The notes beneath the pieces are model-generated. The model made no database searches and was not told the origin of the DNA. It saw nothing but the letters and a program-made list of their open reading frames with translations. Both the position numbers and the translations under genes were made by a program. Shown one piece after another: positions 38,003-46,825 of a stretch of DNA of 64,000 nt. How positions within the stretch are numbered: position 1 is the first letter of the stretch; each line of letters begins with the position of its first letter. Source of the DNA: Streptomyces spirodelae (GTDB taxonomy: Bacteria; Actinomycetota; Actinomycetes; Streptomycetales; Streptomycetaceae). The stretch lies in the NCBI RefSeq assembly GCF_017676385.1, contig NZ_JAFFZN010000004.1:1-64000 (forward strand). The letters are read 5' to 3'.

Positions 38003-39421
38003 ATGCCCCCGCACGCCGCTTACCCCGACCCTGCGCAGCTGCTGGACGAGCTGCGCGACCGACTGCCCGCCGACACCCTGCTGACCGACCCGGAATCGCT
38101 GGCGGCCCACGCCCGGGACGCCGCTCCGTTCTCCGCCCCCGGCGTACCCGCGGCCGTCGTGCTGCCGCGCACCGCCGAGCAGATCGAGGAGGTGATGCGG
38201 AGCGCGTACGCGCACCACGTTCCCGTCGTTCCGCAGGGCGCCAGGACCGGTCTGGCCGGCGCCGCGAACGCGGTGGACGGCTGTGTCGTGCTCTCCACGG
38301 TCCGCATGGACCGGATCGGCACCATCGACCAGGTCAACCGGCTCGTCCGGTGCGAGCCCGGCGTGATCACCAAGCGCCTCAACGACGCTGCCGCCGAGCA
38401 CGGTCTCGCCTATCCGCCCGACCCCGCCTCCTGGGAGACGTGCACGATCGGCGGCAACATCGCCACCGGCGCGGGAGGCATCTGCTGTGTGAAGTACGGC
38501 GTGACGGCCGACTACGTCCTCGGCCTCGATGTGGTGCTCCCCGACGGGCGGCGGATGCGCACCGGACACGACACCCCCAAGGGAGTGGCCGGATACGACC
38601 TGACCCGGCTCTTCGTCGGCTCGGAGGGCACCCTCGGTGTCATCGTTGGCGCCACCCTGGCGTTACGGCCCGTCAGGCCCGCGCCGCTCGCCCTCCTCGC
38701 CCAGTTCCCGAGCCTGGCGGCGGCAGGGCACGCCGTCGCGGCCATCACCGGGGGAGGGCACCTGCCCTCGGCCGTCGAGCTGCTGGACCGGGCGACCTCG
38801 CAGGCCGTCGCCGAGTACGGGCACGCGCTGTTGCGGCCCGACAGCGCCGCAACGCTCATCGTCGAGAGCGACGCGCCCGATCCCGCGCCCGACCTGGCGG
38901 CGATGAAGGCGCTGTGCGAGGGCGCCGGTGCCGACCAGGTGGTCGCCGCCACCACCGCCGAGGAGTCCCAGAAGATCATCGAGGCCCGGCGGCTGGTCTC
39001 CCCGGCGCTGGGTGCCTTCGCCGCCACCCTCGGCGGACGGCCCACGGCCTTCATCGAGGACGTGGCCGTACCACCCTCCGAACTGCCCAAATTCGTCGGC
39101 ACGATCGAGGACATCGCCAACCGGCACCGGCTGCGCATCTTCACGCTCGGCCACGCCGGGGACGGCAATCTGCACCCCACGGTCCTCTTCGACGAATCCG
39201 ATCCCGACGAGGTCCGCCGGGCCCGCACCGCCTACGACGACATCATGGCGGCGGGTCTGGCACTCGGCGGCACCACCACCGGCGAACACGGCATCGGGAC
39301 CCTCAAGCGCGAGTGGCTCGGCCGGGAGCTCGACGCCGTCAGCCTCGAGGTGCACCGGGGCATCAAGCAACTCTTCGACCCCCGCAACCTGCTCAACCCC
39401 GGAAAGGTGGTGGAGGCATGA
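38003..39421 (+). CDS. GlcD-type FAD-linked 2-hydroxyacid dehydrogenase
   Basis: The 472-residue flavoprotein of the vanillyl-alcohol oxidase fold has the FAD-binding parts PQGARTGLAGAANAV, GGNIATGAGG and FVGSEGTLGVI. The C-terminal metal/substrate motifs are GHAGDGNLHP and TTTGEHGIGTLK. It matches the GlcD/D-lactate dehydrogenase family that oxidises (R)-2-hydroxy acids to 2-oxo acids; glycolate oxidase partners GlcE and GlcF are absent. Its product class is the substrate class of the decarboxylase gene upstream. GGAGGG precedes the ATG, and its stop overlaps the P450 start (ATGA). Confidence 0.88.
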   Translation: MPPHAAYPDPAQLLDELRDRLPADTLLTDPESLAAHARDAAPFSAPGVPAAVVLPRTAEQIEEVMRSAYAHHVPVVPQGARTGLAGAANAVDGCVVLSTVRMDRIGTIDQVNRLVRCEPGVITKRLNDAAAEHGLAYPPDPASWETCTIGGNIATGAGGICCVKYGVTADYVLGLDVVLPDGRRMRTGHDTPKGVAGYDLTRLFVGSEGTLGVIVGATLALRPVRPAPLALLAQFPSLAAAGHAVAAITGGGHLPSAVELLDRATSQAVAEYGHALLRPDSAATLIVESDAPDPAPDLAAMKALCEGAGADQVVAATTAEESQKIIEARRLVSPALGAFAATLGGRPTAFIEDVAVPPSELPKFVGTIEDIANRHRLRIFTLGHAGDGNLHPTVLFDESDPDEVRRARTAYDDIMAAGLALGGTTTGEHGIGTLKREWLGRELDAVSLEVHRGIKQLFDPRNLLNPGKVVEA

Positions 39422-40845
39422 GCGGGCCCGTACCCGCGGCCGACCCCGGAAGCCCCTACCCCGGAAGCTCCATCGGAGCGCCGGACCCCTCCCGGGGCGC
39501 GGGCTCTGGCGAACCCGCCGGCCCGTCGCCCCGAAGCGGCGCGGCGCGACCGCACCGCGCCGGCCGTGGTGAATCCCTCCGCTTCGCCGTCACCCACACC
39601 CTGCCGGCCTTCGCCCGGGGCGTTTCCGCTCCCCGCCCGGCGGTGGGGTCGCTGCTGGGCGCGGTGGGCCAGCCCCGGTGGTCGGCCGCGACGCTGCGCT
39701 CGCTGCGCGACCGCTACGGGGGTGCGCCCGTACTGCTCGGCGGCGCCTCCGGTGACACGCTGGTCCTCCTCGACCCCGCTGACGTCGAGGACTTCTTCGC
39801 CCGCCCGGTGCGCGAACTGGCCCTGGACGCGGTGGACAAGACGAAGATCTTCTCGGTCCTCGAACCAACGGGCGTCATCTGCGCGCACGGCGACCTGCGC
39901 GAAGCCCGCCGCGCCCTCAACGACCGGGTGCTGGGCCACCATGAGGAGACCCACCCCTCTTGCGAGACGTTCCGTACCGTCATCGCCGAGGAGTGCGTCC
40001 GGCTCACCACCGGGCCCACCCTGCCGTACGCCCGGCTGGAGCGCGCCGCTCAGCGCATCTCACGCCGCATCGTGCTGGGGGACCAGGCCGCCGGGGACGA
40101 GGAACTGGCGCGCTGGCTGCTCACACTGCGCCAGGAGGGCAACTGGGGAGCGGTCCGGCGCGGCCCCACCCCGGCGAACCGACGGCTGTACCAGGCCGCC
40201 ACCGACCGGCTGCACGTCTACGCCCCGCACGCGCCCGGCACCACCCTGCTCGGCCAGGCCATGAAAACGGCCTGCGATCCGGACGTCGACGCGGTGGGGC
40301 AGGCCCACCACTGGCTCCTCGCCCTGGACGCGATCGGGCTCATCGTCGCGCGCACCCTGCTGCTCCTCGCCGCGCATCCGGCCGAACAGACAGCGCTGTA
40401 CAACGCGCCGCACGCGCCGGACACCGGCCGGCTGCGCGCCTGCGTCCTGGAGACCCTGCGCCTGTATCCCCTCGTAAACGACCTGCTGCGCATCCTGCGC
40501 GCCGACACCACCTGGCGCGGGGTGCCCTACAAGGCCGGAACCCACGTCCTGGTCCCCATCGGGTTCCTCCAACGCGACAGCAGCCTGGTGCCCGGCGGCT
40601 CGCTGTTCGCCCCCGGCCGCTGGCACACCGAGGGCGCGGAACACGACCCGCGGATGGCGCCGTTCGGCCACGGTGAGGGCCGCTGCCCGGGCGACCGGCT
40701 CGGGCTGATGGTCGCCACCGAGATCTGCGCACAGCTCCTCCGCGCCCACCACCTCACCAAAGGCAGCCCCCGGCTCGACCCGCACCGTTCGCTGCCGGGT
40801 GCCCTGAACGCCTCCGGCATCCGCCTCACACTGGCCCGCTCCTGA
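39418..40845 (+). CDS. Atypical cytochrome P450
   Basis: The 475-residue P450 has ExxR (ETLR, 345-348) and a heme Cys423 in FGHGEGRCPG. It differs from monooxygenases in two ways. The I-helix (LALDAIGLIVART, 301-313) has no acid-Thr pair for O2 activation, and the conserved Arg two before Cys is shifted by one. P450s that work on peroxides (CYP74, prostacyclin and thromboxane synthases, fungal diol synthases) also lack the pair. With an alpha-dioxygenase two genes on, it may isomerise or cleave a fatty-acid hydroperoxide. The first 50 residues are disordered. Translation is coupled to the dehydrogenase by ATGA. Confidence 0.85.
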   Translation: MSGPVPAADPGSPYPGSSIGAPDPSRGAGSGEPAGPSPRSGAARPHRAGRGESLRFAVTHTLPAFARGVSAPRPAVGSLLGAVGQPRWSAATLRSLRDRYGGAPVLLGGASGDTLVLLDPADVEDFFARPVRELALDAVDKTKIFSVLEPTGVICAHGDLREARRALNDRVLGHHEETHPSCETFRTVIAEECVRLTTGPTLPYARLERAAQRISRRIVLGDQAAGDEELARWLLTLRQEGNWGAVRRGPTPANRRLYQAATDRLHVYAPHAPGTTLLGQAMKTACDPDVDAVGQAHHWLLALDAIGLIVARTLLLLAAHPAEQTALYNAPHAPDTGRLRACVLETLRLYPLVNDLLRILRADTTWRGVPYKAGTHVLVPIGFLQRDSSLVPGGSLFAPGRWHTEGAEHDPRMAPFGHGEGRCPGDRLGLMVATEICAQLLRAHHLTKGSPRLDPHRSLPGALNASGIRLTLARS

Positions 40846-40879
40846 CCACACCGGACCGCCGTCCTGGAGGCATCACCCC

Positions 40880-42259
40880 ATGGCCGAAACCGGAACCGAG
40901 ACCGGCACCACCACCGAACCGGATGTGGACCGCCTGCACGCGCTCTGCCGTGAGCTGGGCGAAGCCGCGGATGCCGTACGTCAAGCCACCCAGTACGCCG
41001 GGGAGCTCGCCCTGGGCACCGGCCTTCCGGCGCGTGCCCTCGGCAGCCGCCGGGCCCGCGTGGCACTGCGCTCCCTGCTCCGCGCCCTCACCGACCCGGC
41101 AGGACTGGGCTGGCCGGCCGGCGGCCGGAGCCCGGCGGCCCGCGCGGCGCGGCTGGCCGGAGTGCTCACCAGCCGCGAGTGCCTCGCGGTGAGCCTGGCC
41201 GTCGTGGGTCTCAAGGCCCGCGTCCGGGCTGCCGCCGTCACCCATCCCGAACTGCTCACCGACCCCGACACGGCCCGGGTGCTGCGGGCCATCGACGAGG
41301 ACCGGCAGCGCGAGGCCCTGCGCGCCTTCAAGTCGATCGTCGGCAGCCAGGGCGCCGAGCGCGCCTTCGCGCTGCTCGCACCGTCCTTCGGCGACATCCT
41401 CGCCTGGAACGCGCTCACCGACGAGAACCCCTTCAACGACGAAGCCGCCTGGGAGATCGCCACCGGCCGTACCCTCACCAAGGCCGAACCGGTCCTCGGT
41501 ATCAGCCCCCGTGTCTGGGCGCTGCTGGACCGCGGTCCCGGCCGCGCCGAACCCGTCGCGGCGGACCCGTCACTGCTGGAGCGTCTCGACGGCTCGTGCA
41601 CCGTCGTCGGCTGCATCCGCAACATCGGGGCCGTGGGAACCGGCGGCATGCTGCTCGTCCAGCAGGTGACGGGCCCGGACGGGGTGCGGCGGTACGTCGT
41701 CCAGCTCGCCGGTATGGCCACCGACGCGATCGCCAAGTCCAGCCCCCAGGACGTGCTCGGCGCGGTGCACGCCGTCGCCAGGCCCAGTACGCCCTACTCC
41801 CGTGCCGTGACCCGGGCCCTGCGCTCCTGGGTGCCTTCCGGCAGCGAGCTCGCACTCGTCGGGCACAGCCTGGGCGGCATCACCGCGATGAACCTGGCGG
41901 CCGACCCCGACTTCTGCGCGCTCTACCGCGTCACCCACGCCGTGGCGATCGGCTCGCCCGTCGACGGCAAACGCCCCGCCGACCCGGACACCCGCGTCTT
42001 CTCGCTGATCAACGAGCACGACATCGTGCCCAGTCTGGAGGGCCGTTCCGCCGTCTCTCCCTACGCCCTCCCGGAGCAGTTCACCGAGCACACCTGGACC
42101 GACGACACCCACGCCTTCCCGCTGTGCCACGCGGCCGAACGCTACGCGCACAACCTCCAGTTCGACGTGCCCGAGGCGAGCGCCGAGGTCGACGCGGCGC
42201 TCGCCCCCTACCGCGGCCGGGCAACCGTCAGCAGGCTCTTCGCCCTCCACGACCGCTGA
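40880..42259 (+). CDS. Lipase-like alpha/beta hydrolase
   Basis: The 459-residue protein has a helical N-terminal half without recognised domains and a C-terminal hydrolase part. The nucleophile elbow VGHSLGG (Ser about 330) and possible Asp and His partners (NEHDIVPS, DDTHAF) resemble class 3 lipases. No signal peptide is visible. In the operon it could release the fatty acid for the dioxygenase. TGGAGG stands 10 nt before the ATG at 40880; the gap to the P450 gene is 34 bp. Confidence 0.75.
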   Translation: MAETGTETGTTTEPDVDRLHALCRELGEAADAVRQATQYAGELALGTGLPARALGSRRARVALRSLLRALTDPAGLGWPAGGRSPAARAARLAGVLTSRECLAVSLAVVGLKARVRAAAVTHPELLTDPDTARVLRAIDEDRQREALRAFKSIVGSQGAERAFALLAPSFGDILAWNALTDENPFNDEAAWEIATGRTLTKAEPVLGISPRVWALLDRGPGRAEPVAADPSLLERLDGSCTVVGCIRNIGAVGTGGMLLVQQVTGPDGVRRYVVQLAGMATDAIAKSSPQDVLGAVHAVARPSTPYSRAVTRALRSWVPSGSELALVGHSLGGITAMNLAADPDFCALYRVTHAVAIGSPVDGKRPADPDTRVFSLINEHDIVPSLEGRSAVSPYALPEQFTEHTWTDDTHAFPLCHAAERYAHNLQFDVPEASAEVDAALAPYRGRATVSRLFALHDR

Positions 42260-42352
42260 GCGACCGGCGGCCCAGCGCGGCTGTGCCGCCGCCCCCGCCC
42301 TGCCGCCTTCCGATCTGCCCGACCTTTGCCGAACGCCGCCCGGAGGTCCCCG

Positions 42353-44296
42353 ATGACCGACACCACGCCCTCTTCCGCGTCCGCCGGGACCGGCACGCCC
42401 GCCGATCCCGGTTCCGCCCTCCCGCACATCCACGCGCAGCCCGACGGCCCGTCCCCGTCCCGCCCGTCGAACGCCTCGCGGTCGGCGCAGCCGGAGCCCT
42501 ACGGGCCGCCCGGCGTCCTCGAACGGCTCGGCTCGGCGGCCTTCGCCCGCATCAACCGCCGCCGCGAGTGGCATGAGCTGCCCACCCCGCTCGGCCTGCT
42601 CAACCTCCGCTTCCTCCGCGACGACCTGCGCCGCGAGAACCTCCACGACACCTACTGCGCAGGCGGGGAGCGCCCGCGCCGCGCCCCGGCGAGCCTGCCG
42701 CCCTTCCGTACGTACGACGGCTCGGCCTACGACCCGCACGACGAGGACATGGGCCGCGCCGGCACCCGCCTGGACCGCAACGCTCCGCTCCACCTCGCAT
42801 TCCCCGAGAGTGACGACGAGCTGATGTCGCCCAGCCCCCGTGAGGTCAGCCGCCGCCTGCTGGCCCGGCGCAGCTTCGTGCCGGCCCCCACCCTCAACCT
42901 GCTGGCCGCCGCCTGGATTCAGTTCGAGAACCACGGCTGGGCCAACCACGGCGACAACGAACAGGCCGAACCGTTCACCGTGCCGCTGGCCGAGGACGAC
43001 GACTGGGCGGGGGAGTGCCCGATGCGGGTCAACCGCACCCGCCCCGACACCGTCGCGCACACCGCCCCCGAGGCACCGCCCACCTACGAGAACACCCTCA
43101 CCCACTGGTGGGACGGCTCGCAGGTCTACGGCTCCTCCGAGGAGCGCTGCCGGTCGCTGCGCACCGGCGAGCTGGGACACCTCGTCGTCGCGGACGGACG
43201 GCTGCCCGCCGACCCCAGGCCAGGCATGTCCTGTCTCGACGCCACGGGGATGAACAGCGACTACTGGGCGGGCCTGTCCTTGCTGCACACCCTGTTCGCC
43301 AAGGAACACAACGCGATCTGCGACCATCTGCACTCGCACTACCCCACCTGGGGCGACGAACGGCTCTTCCACACCGCGCGCCTGGTCAACTGCGCCCTGA
43401 TGGCGAAGATCCATACGGTGGAGTGGACCCCGGGCATTCTCGACACACCCGTCCTGCACCGGGCCATGAACGCCAACTGGTACGGGGTACTGCCCCACTG
43501 GGTCCGCAGGAAGTACGGCCGGGTCGGCCGGGGCGAGATGCTCAGCGGCATCCTCGGCTCACCGACCGACCACCATGCAGCGCCGTTCTCCATGACCGAG
43601 GAGTTCGTCTCCGCCTACCGGCTCCACCCGCTCGTCCCGGACGAGCTGACACTGCGCGACCACCGCTCGGGCCGCCGGGGCGAGACGATCGGTTTCGACG
43701 ACATGCAGGGCGCCACCACTCGCAGCGTCATCGACGCGCATGGCATGAGCGACCTGTTCTACAGCTTCGGCACCGCCAATCCCGGTGCTCTGGTGCTGCA
43801 CAACCACCCCGACTCGCTGCGCGATCTGACCCGGCTGACCGGCGAACACGTCGACCTGGGCACCGTCGACATCCTCCGCGACCGGGAACGCGGCATCCCC
43901 CGCTACAACGCCTACCGCCAGATGCTCCGCAAGCGCCCCGTCACCTCCTTCGAGGAGCTCACCGGCGGCCACCCGACCGACACCCCGTTGCTGGAGGAGC
44001 TCTACGAGGGGCGGCTCGACCGCGTCGACACCCTGGTCGGCAACCTCGTCGAGCCCCGCCCCGCCGGGTTCGGCTTCAGCGACTCCCTCTTCCGCATCTT
44101 CATCCTGATGGCCAGCCGGCGCCTGAAGAGCGACCGCTTCTTCACCACCGACTACCGGCCCGAGATCTACACCCCCGAGGGGCTGGAGTGGATCGACCGC
44201 AACGGTATGACCCGCGTCCTGCTGCGCCACCACCCCGAACTCGCCCCCGCACTGGACGGTGTGACCAACGTCTTCGCTCCCTGGAGGAACCTGTGA
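42353..44296 (+). CDS. Alpha-dioxygenase-family heme peroxidase
   Basis: The 647-residue protein belongs to the animal-type heme peroxidase superfamily, and its pattern is that of plant fatty-acid alpha-dioxygenases. The distal His194 lies in LNLLAAAWIQFENHGW. The catalytic Tyr422 and proximal His425 are in AYRLHPLVPD, the Y-x-x-H arrangement also used by cyclooxygenase. The conserved KIHTVEWTP and NANWYG blocks are present. These enzymes abstract a hydrogen from C2 and insert O2 to give a 2-hydroperoxy acid, which loses CO2 to an aldehyde or is reduced to a 2-hydroxy acid. The first 50 residues are disordered. GGAGG precedes the ATG. Confidence 0.85.
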   Translation: MTDTTPSSASAGTGTPADPGSALPHIHAQPDGPSPSRPSNASRSAQPEPYGPPGVLERLGSAAFARINRRREWHELPTPLGLLNLRFLRDDLRRENLHDTYCAGGERPRRAPASLPPFRTYDGSAYDPHDEDMGRAGTRLDRNAPLHLAFPESDDELMSPSPREVSRRLLARRSFVPAPTLNLLAAAWIQFENHGWANHGDNEQAEPFTVPLAEDDDWAGECPMRVNRTRPDTVAHTAPEAPPTYENTLTHWWDGSQVYGSSEERCRSLRTGELGHLVVADGRLPADPRPGMSCLDATGMNSDYWAGLSLLHTLFAKEHNAICDHLHSHYPTWGDERLFHTARLVNCALMAKIHTVEWTPGILDTPVLHRAMNANWYGVLPHWVRRKYGRVGRGEMLSGILGSPTDHHAAPFSMTEEFVSAYRLHPLVPDELTLRDHRSGRRGETIGFDDMQGATTRSVIDAHGMSDLFYSFGTANPGALVLHNHPDSLRDLTRLTGEHVDLGTVDILRDRERGIPRYNAYRQMLRKRPVTSFEELTGGHPTDTPLLEELYEGRLDRVDTLVGNLVEPRPAGFGFSDSLFRIFILMASRRLKSDRFFTTDYRPEIYTPEGLEWIDRNGMTRVLLRHHPELAPALDGVTNVFAPWRNL

Positions 44297-44547
44297 CACC
44301 GACCCCCGTCCCGGCACCGCGCTCCGCCGCTGCCACCTCCGCCAGCCCGGCGGCCCCGGCGGCTCAGCTGCGTGCCCATGCCGCCGCGCTCGCCGCGCAC
44401 GCCGAACGGCTCGGCGCCGGGGCCGCCGCCGACTGGACCGGCCCGGACGCCGCCGCCCTCCAGCAGCAGGTCGAGCAACTCGCCCGCCGCTGCGCCGTCG
44501 CCGCGCAGGCCCTCAGCCACTCCGCAACCCTGCTGGACACCCGCTGA
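44293..44547 (+). CDS. Small WXG-like helical protein
   Basis: The 84-residue protein has an Ala/Pro-rich start and two helices joined by ADWTGPDAAAL, a W-x-G turn like that of WXG100 secretion substrates. It is shorter than the usual 100 residues. The GTG start overlaps the dioxygenase stop by 4 nt (GTGA), so it is made with that enzyme. No type VII secretion genes are in the window. It may instead be a helical partner of the oxygenase. Confidence 0.6.
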   Translation: MTPTPVPAPRSAAATSASPAAPAAQLRAHAAALAAHAERLGAGAAADWTGPDAAALQQQVEQLARRCAVAAQALSHSATLLDTR

Positions 44548-44602
44548 GTGACGGAGCTGCGCCCCCGTCAGGGGCGCGGGAACCGCGTGAGTGACCACGA
44601 CA

Positions 44603-44634
44603 TACCCCTGCCCGCTCCCCAGCGGGCAGGGGTA
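44603..44634 (+). terminator. Hairpin after the oxidation operon
   Basis: A perfect 14-bp stem (44603-44616 with 44621-44634) with a CCCC loop lies 56 bp after the last gene of the operon. It fits a terminator. Confidence 0.8.
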
Positions 44635-44750
44635 CCCAAGGGCGCGGGGAGCGCAGGCACTCCTCCGCGCCCGGAGAAAATTCTGCGCCCGGGCGGCAAC
44701 TTTCCGCGCTCCGGTGGCAACGACAGAGCAGACAGCACTCGTTGGCCACC

Positions 44751-44801
44751 GGTGTTCCGGTGCACAGAGGGGAGGGACACCCCTCTGTGCACCGGAACAC
44801 C
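44751..44801 (+). promoter_or_regulatory. 22-bp perfect inverted repeat before the GH12 gene
   Basis: Positions 44751-44772 and 44780-44801 are perfect inverted copies with a 7-nt loop, ending 25 nt before the GH12 start codon and just ahead of its ribosome site. In RNA this would be a very stable hairpin; in DNA it could be an operator. No T run follows, so a simple terminator is less likely. Confidence 0.7.
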
Positions 44802-44826
44802 GCACGGAGATGAAGGAGAGGCCCAC

Positions 44827-45552
44827 ATGGCACGACAGGCACGGCACAGGCTCCGCAGACGCACGACCCTCCTGGTGGCCCCCGCGGCGGCGTTCGCCGC
44901 GCTGATCGGGTTCGCCGCGGCACCGGCGCACGCCGCAGTCTGGTCCTCCTCGGACCGCTGGGGCAGCTACCGGACGTCCGACGGCTACACCCTCTACAAC
45001 AACATCTGGGGTCAGGGCGCAGGTTCGCAGACCATCGAGGCGAACTCGGCGTCGGACTGGTGGGTGCACGCCGACCACCCCGACACCGGCGGCATCAAGT
45101 CCTATCCGAACGCCAAGAAGGTCGTCGGCAAGCGCATCGGCGCACTCACCTCGCTCAGCAGCAGCTACCAGGTGAGTGTCCCGCAGGCCGGCGCCTACAA
45201 CACCTCGTACGACATCTGGGACAGCGACTACGACTTCGAGGTCATGCTGTGGGTCAACCACCACGGCGCGGTCGGTCCGATCGGCACCCCGCAGGGCACT
45301 GTCTCCCTCGGCGGGCACACCTGGCGTGTCTACAAGGGCGACAACGGCGCCAACCAGGTCTTCACGTTCGTGCGCACCTCCGACTCGACACAGGGCACGG
45401 TCGACATCCTGCCGGTCCTGCGCTGGCTGAAGGACACCAAGGGCTGGTGGGGCGACGAGACGATCGGCGACGTCCAGTTCGGGTACGAGATCACCTCCTC
45501 GCCCGGCGGCCTCGACTTCGCCACCCGCCGATTCGGCGTCACCAGCCGTTGA
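44827..45552 (+). CDS. Secreted GH12 endoglucanase/xyloglucanase
   Basis: This 241-residue protein has a twin-Arg-like basic start and a signal ending APAHA near residue 36. The single GH12 domain shows DRWGSYRTSDGYTLYNNIWG, the nucleophile Glu in FEVMLW and the acid/base Glu in FGYEITS. It should cleave beta-1,4-glucan or xyloglucan outside the cell. No carbohydrate-binding module is attached. AAGGAG lies 9 nt before the ATG. It is followed by a pectate lyase gene, a plant-cell-wall pair. Confidence 0.92.
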   Translation: MARQARHRLRRRTTLLVAPAAAFAALIGFAAAPAHAAVWSSSDRWGSYRTSDGYTLYNNIWGQGAGSQTIEANSASDWWVHADHPDTGGIKSYPNAKKVVGKRIGALTSLSSSYQVSVPQAGAYNTSYDIWDSDYDFEVMLWVNHHGAVGPIGTPQGTVSLGGHTWRVYKGDNGANQVFTFVRTSDSTQGTVDILPVLRWLKDTKGWWGDETIGDVQFGYEITSSPGGLDFATRRFGVTSR

Positions 45553-45617
45553 CCTCCGCGCACCTTCACCCCCACCACACCCCCCCACATCACCCCTTCA
45601 CAGAAGGAGGTCCGCGT

Positions 45618-46430
45618 ATGAGAACCGGACTGCACAGGCGCCGGCCGAGCCTCCGCGCAGCTCTTGCCGGGGCGTTCGCCACCGTCGCGCTGGGCGGGGC
45701 CGCCCTGCTCAGCACCTCCGCGGCCCCGGCCGGCGCCGCCGAGCAGTGGCCCGACCCCCAGGGCGAGAAGCCGGTCTCCGAGACGATTCCGGTCTCCGGC
45801 ACCTACGACGGCGAGATGCAGCGCTTCCACGGCGAGGGCGACCTCGGCGGCGGCGATCAGGACGAGGGCCAGGACCCCCTCTTCGAGCTGGAGGACGGGG
45901 CCGTACTCAAGAACGTCGTGCTCGGCAAACCGGCCGCGGACGGTGTGCACTGCATGGGCAGCTGCACCCTGGAGAACGTGTGGTGGGAGGACGTCGGCGA
46001 GGACGCGGCCTCCTTCAAGGGCAGCTCCTCCTCCGCCCGCTACACGGTCATCGGCGGCGGCGCGCGCAAGGCCGAGGACAAGGTCTTCCAGTTCAACGGC
46101 GCGGGCTCGCTGAAGGTCTCCGGCTTCCAGATCTCCGACTTCGGCAAACTGGTGCGCTCCTGCGGCAACTGCTCCACCCAGCACAAGCGCTCCATAACCG
46201 TCGAGGACGTGGACATCACCGCACCCGGCAAGGCCGTCGCGGGCGTCAACGCCAACTACGGCGACACCGCCACCCTGCGCGATATCCGCATCCACGGCGA
46301 CGCCGGCAAGAAGATCAAGCCCTGTGTCCGCTACCAGGGCAACGACAGCGGCGACGAGCCCGACGAGATCGGCAGCGGACCGGACGGCAAGACCTGCCGC
46401 TACTCCGAGTCCGACATCTCGTACGACTGA
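45618..46430 (+). CDS. Secreted PL3 pectate lyase
   Basis: This 270-residue protein has a signal peptide (cleavage after APAGA, near 40) and a right-handed beta-helix of the PL3 family: VHCMGSCTLENVWWEDVGED, AEDKVFQFNGAG, SCGNCSTQHKRSI and VNANYGD. It cleaves de-esterified pectin with Ca2+. The ATG at 45618 has an ideal AGAAGGAGG ribosome site. The 65-bp gap after the GH12 gene suggests one transcript. Confidence 0.92.
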   Translation: MRTGLHRRRPSLRAALAGAFATVALGGAALLSTSAAPAGAAEQWPDPQGEKPVSETIPVSGTYDGEMQRFHGEGDLGGGDQDEGQDPLFELEDGAVLKNVVLGKPAADGVHCMGSCTLENVWWEDVGEDAASFKGSSSSARYTVIGGGARKAEDKVFQFNGAGSLKVSGFQISDFGKLVRSCGNCSTQHKRSITVEDVDITAPGKAVAGVNANYGDTATLRDIRIHGDAGKKIKPCVRYQGNDSGDEPDEIGSGPDGKTCRYSESDISYD

Positions 46431-46711
46431 CCGGCCCCCGTCACGGGACGGCGGGGCCCGTACAGCACGGGCCCCGCACATCCCCCGCACATTTCCCGGC
46501 GGGCTTCCGAGGGCAGGCGACTCACCGCTGGTGGACCACATGGCCGTGTTACGCTGGGGCGAGTTGCAGTTGTGGTTCCCGAAGATTTCAGCCGCTCCTT
46601 CGATCTACATCGATGAGAGCGCTTTTCATTTCCGGCGTTCTCCGGAGGGAAGTCATCGCAGCGACTCCGGTCCCGCAAGAAGCGGTCCGGTCACTGCCCG
46701 AGGGAGATGCG

Positions 46712-46825
46712 ATGGCGGTCGGCACCGTGAAGTGGCTCGACGCGGAGAAGGGCCTCGGCCCCCGCGAGCTTCACGAAGGCCGGATCAGCCGACGCGCCGG
46801 GGCCGACAACACCGTTCCCGTCTGA
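46712..46825 (+). pseudogene. Truncated cold-shock gene
   Basis: The frame opens like a cold-shock protein (MAVGTVKWLDAEKGLG), then leaves the family at the RNP1 motif and ends after 37 residues. RNP1 aromatics and all of RNP2 are missing. A GGGAGA ribosome site and an A/T-richer leader remain. It stands before a DEAD-box helicase gene, a neighbourhood common for cold-shock genes. Confidence 0.6.

Noticed and set aside
44293..44547. A type VII secretion locus
   Set aside because: Only one short WXG-like protein is present; no EccC, EccD or other secretion component is in the window.
46712..46825. A functional short cold-shock protein
   Set aside because: RNP1 is broken, RNP2 is absent and the sequence leaves the family after 16 residues, so I treated it as a remnant.
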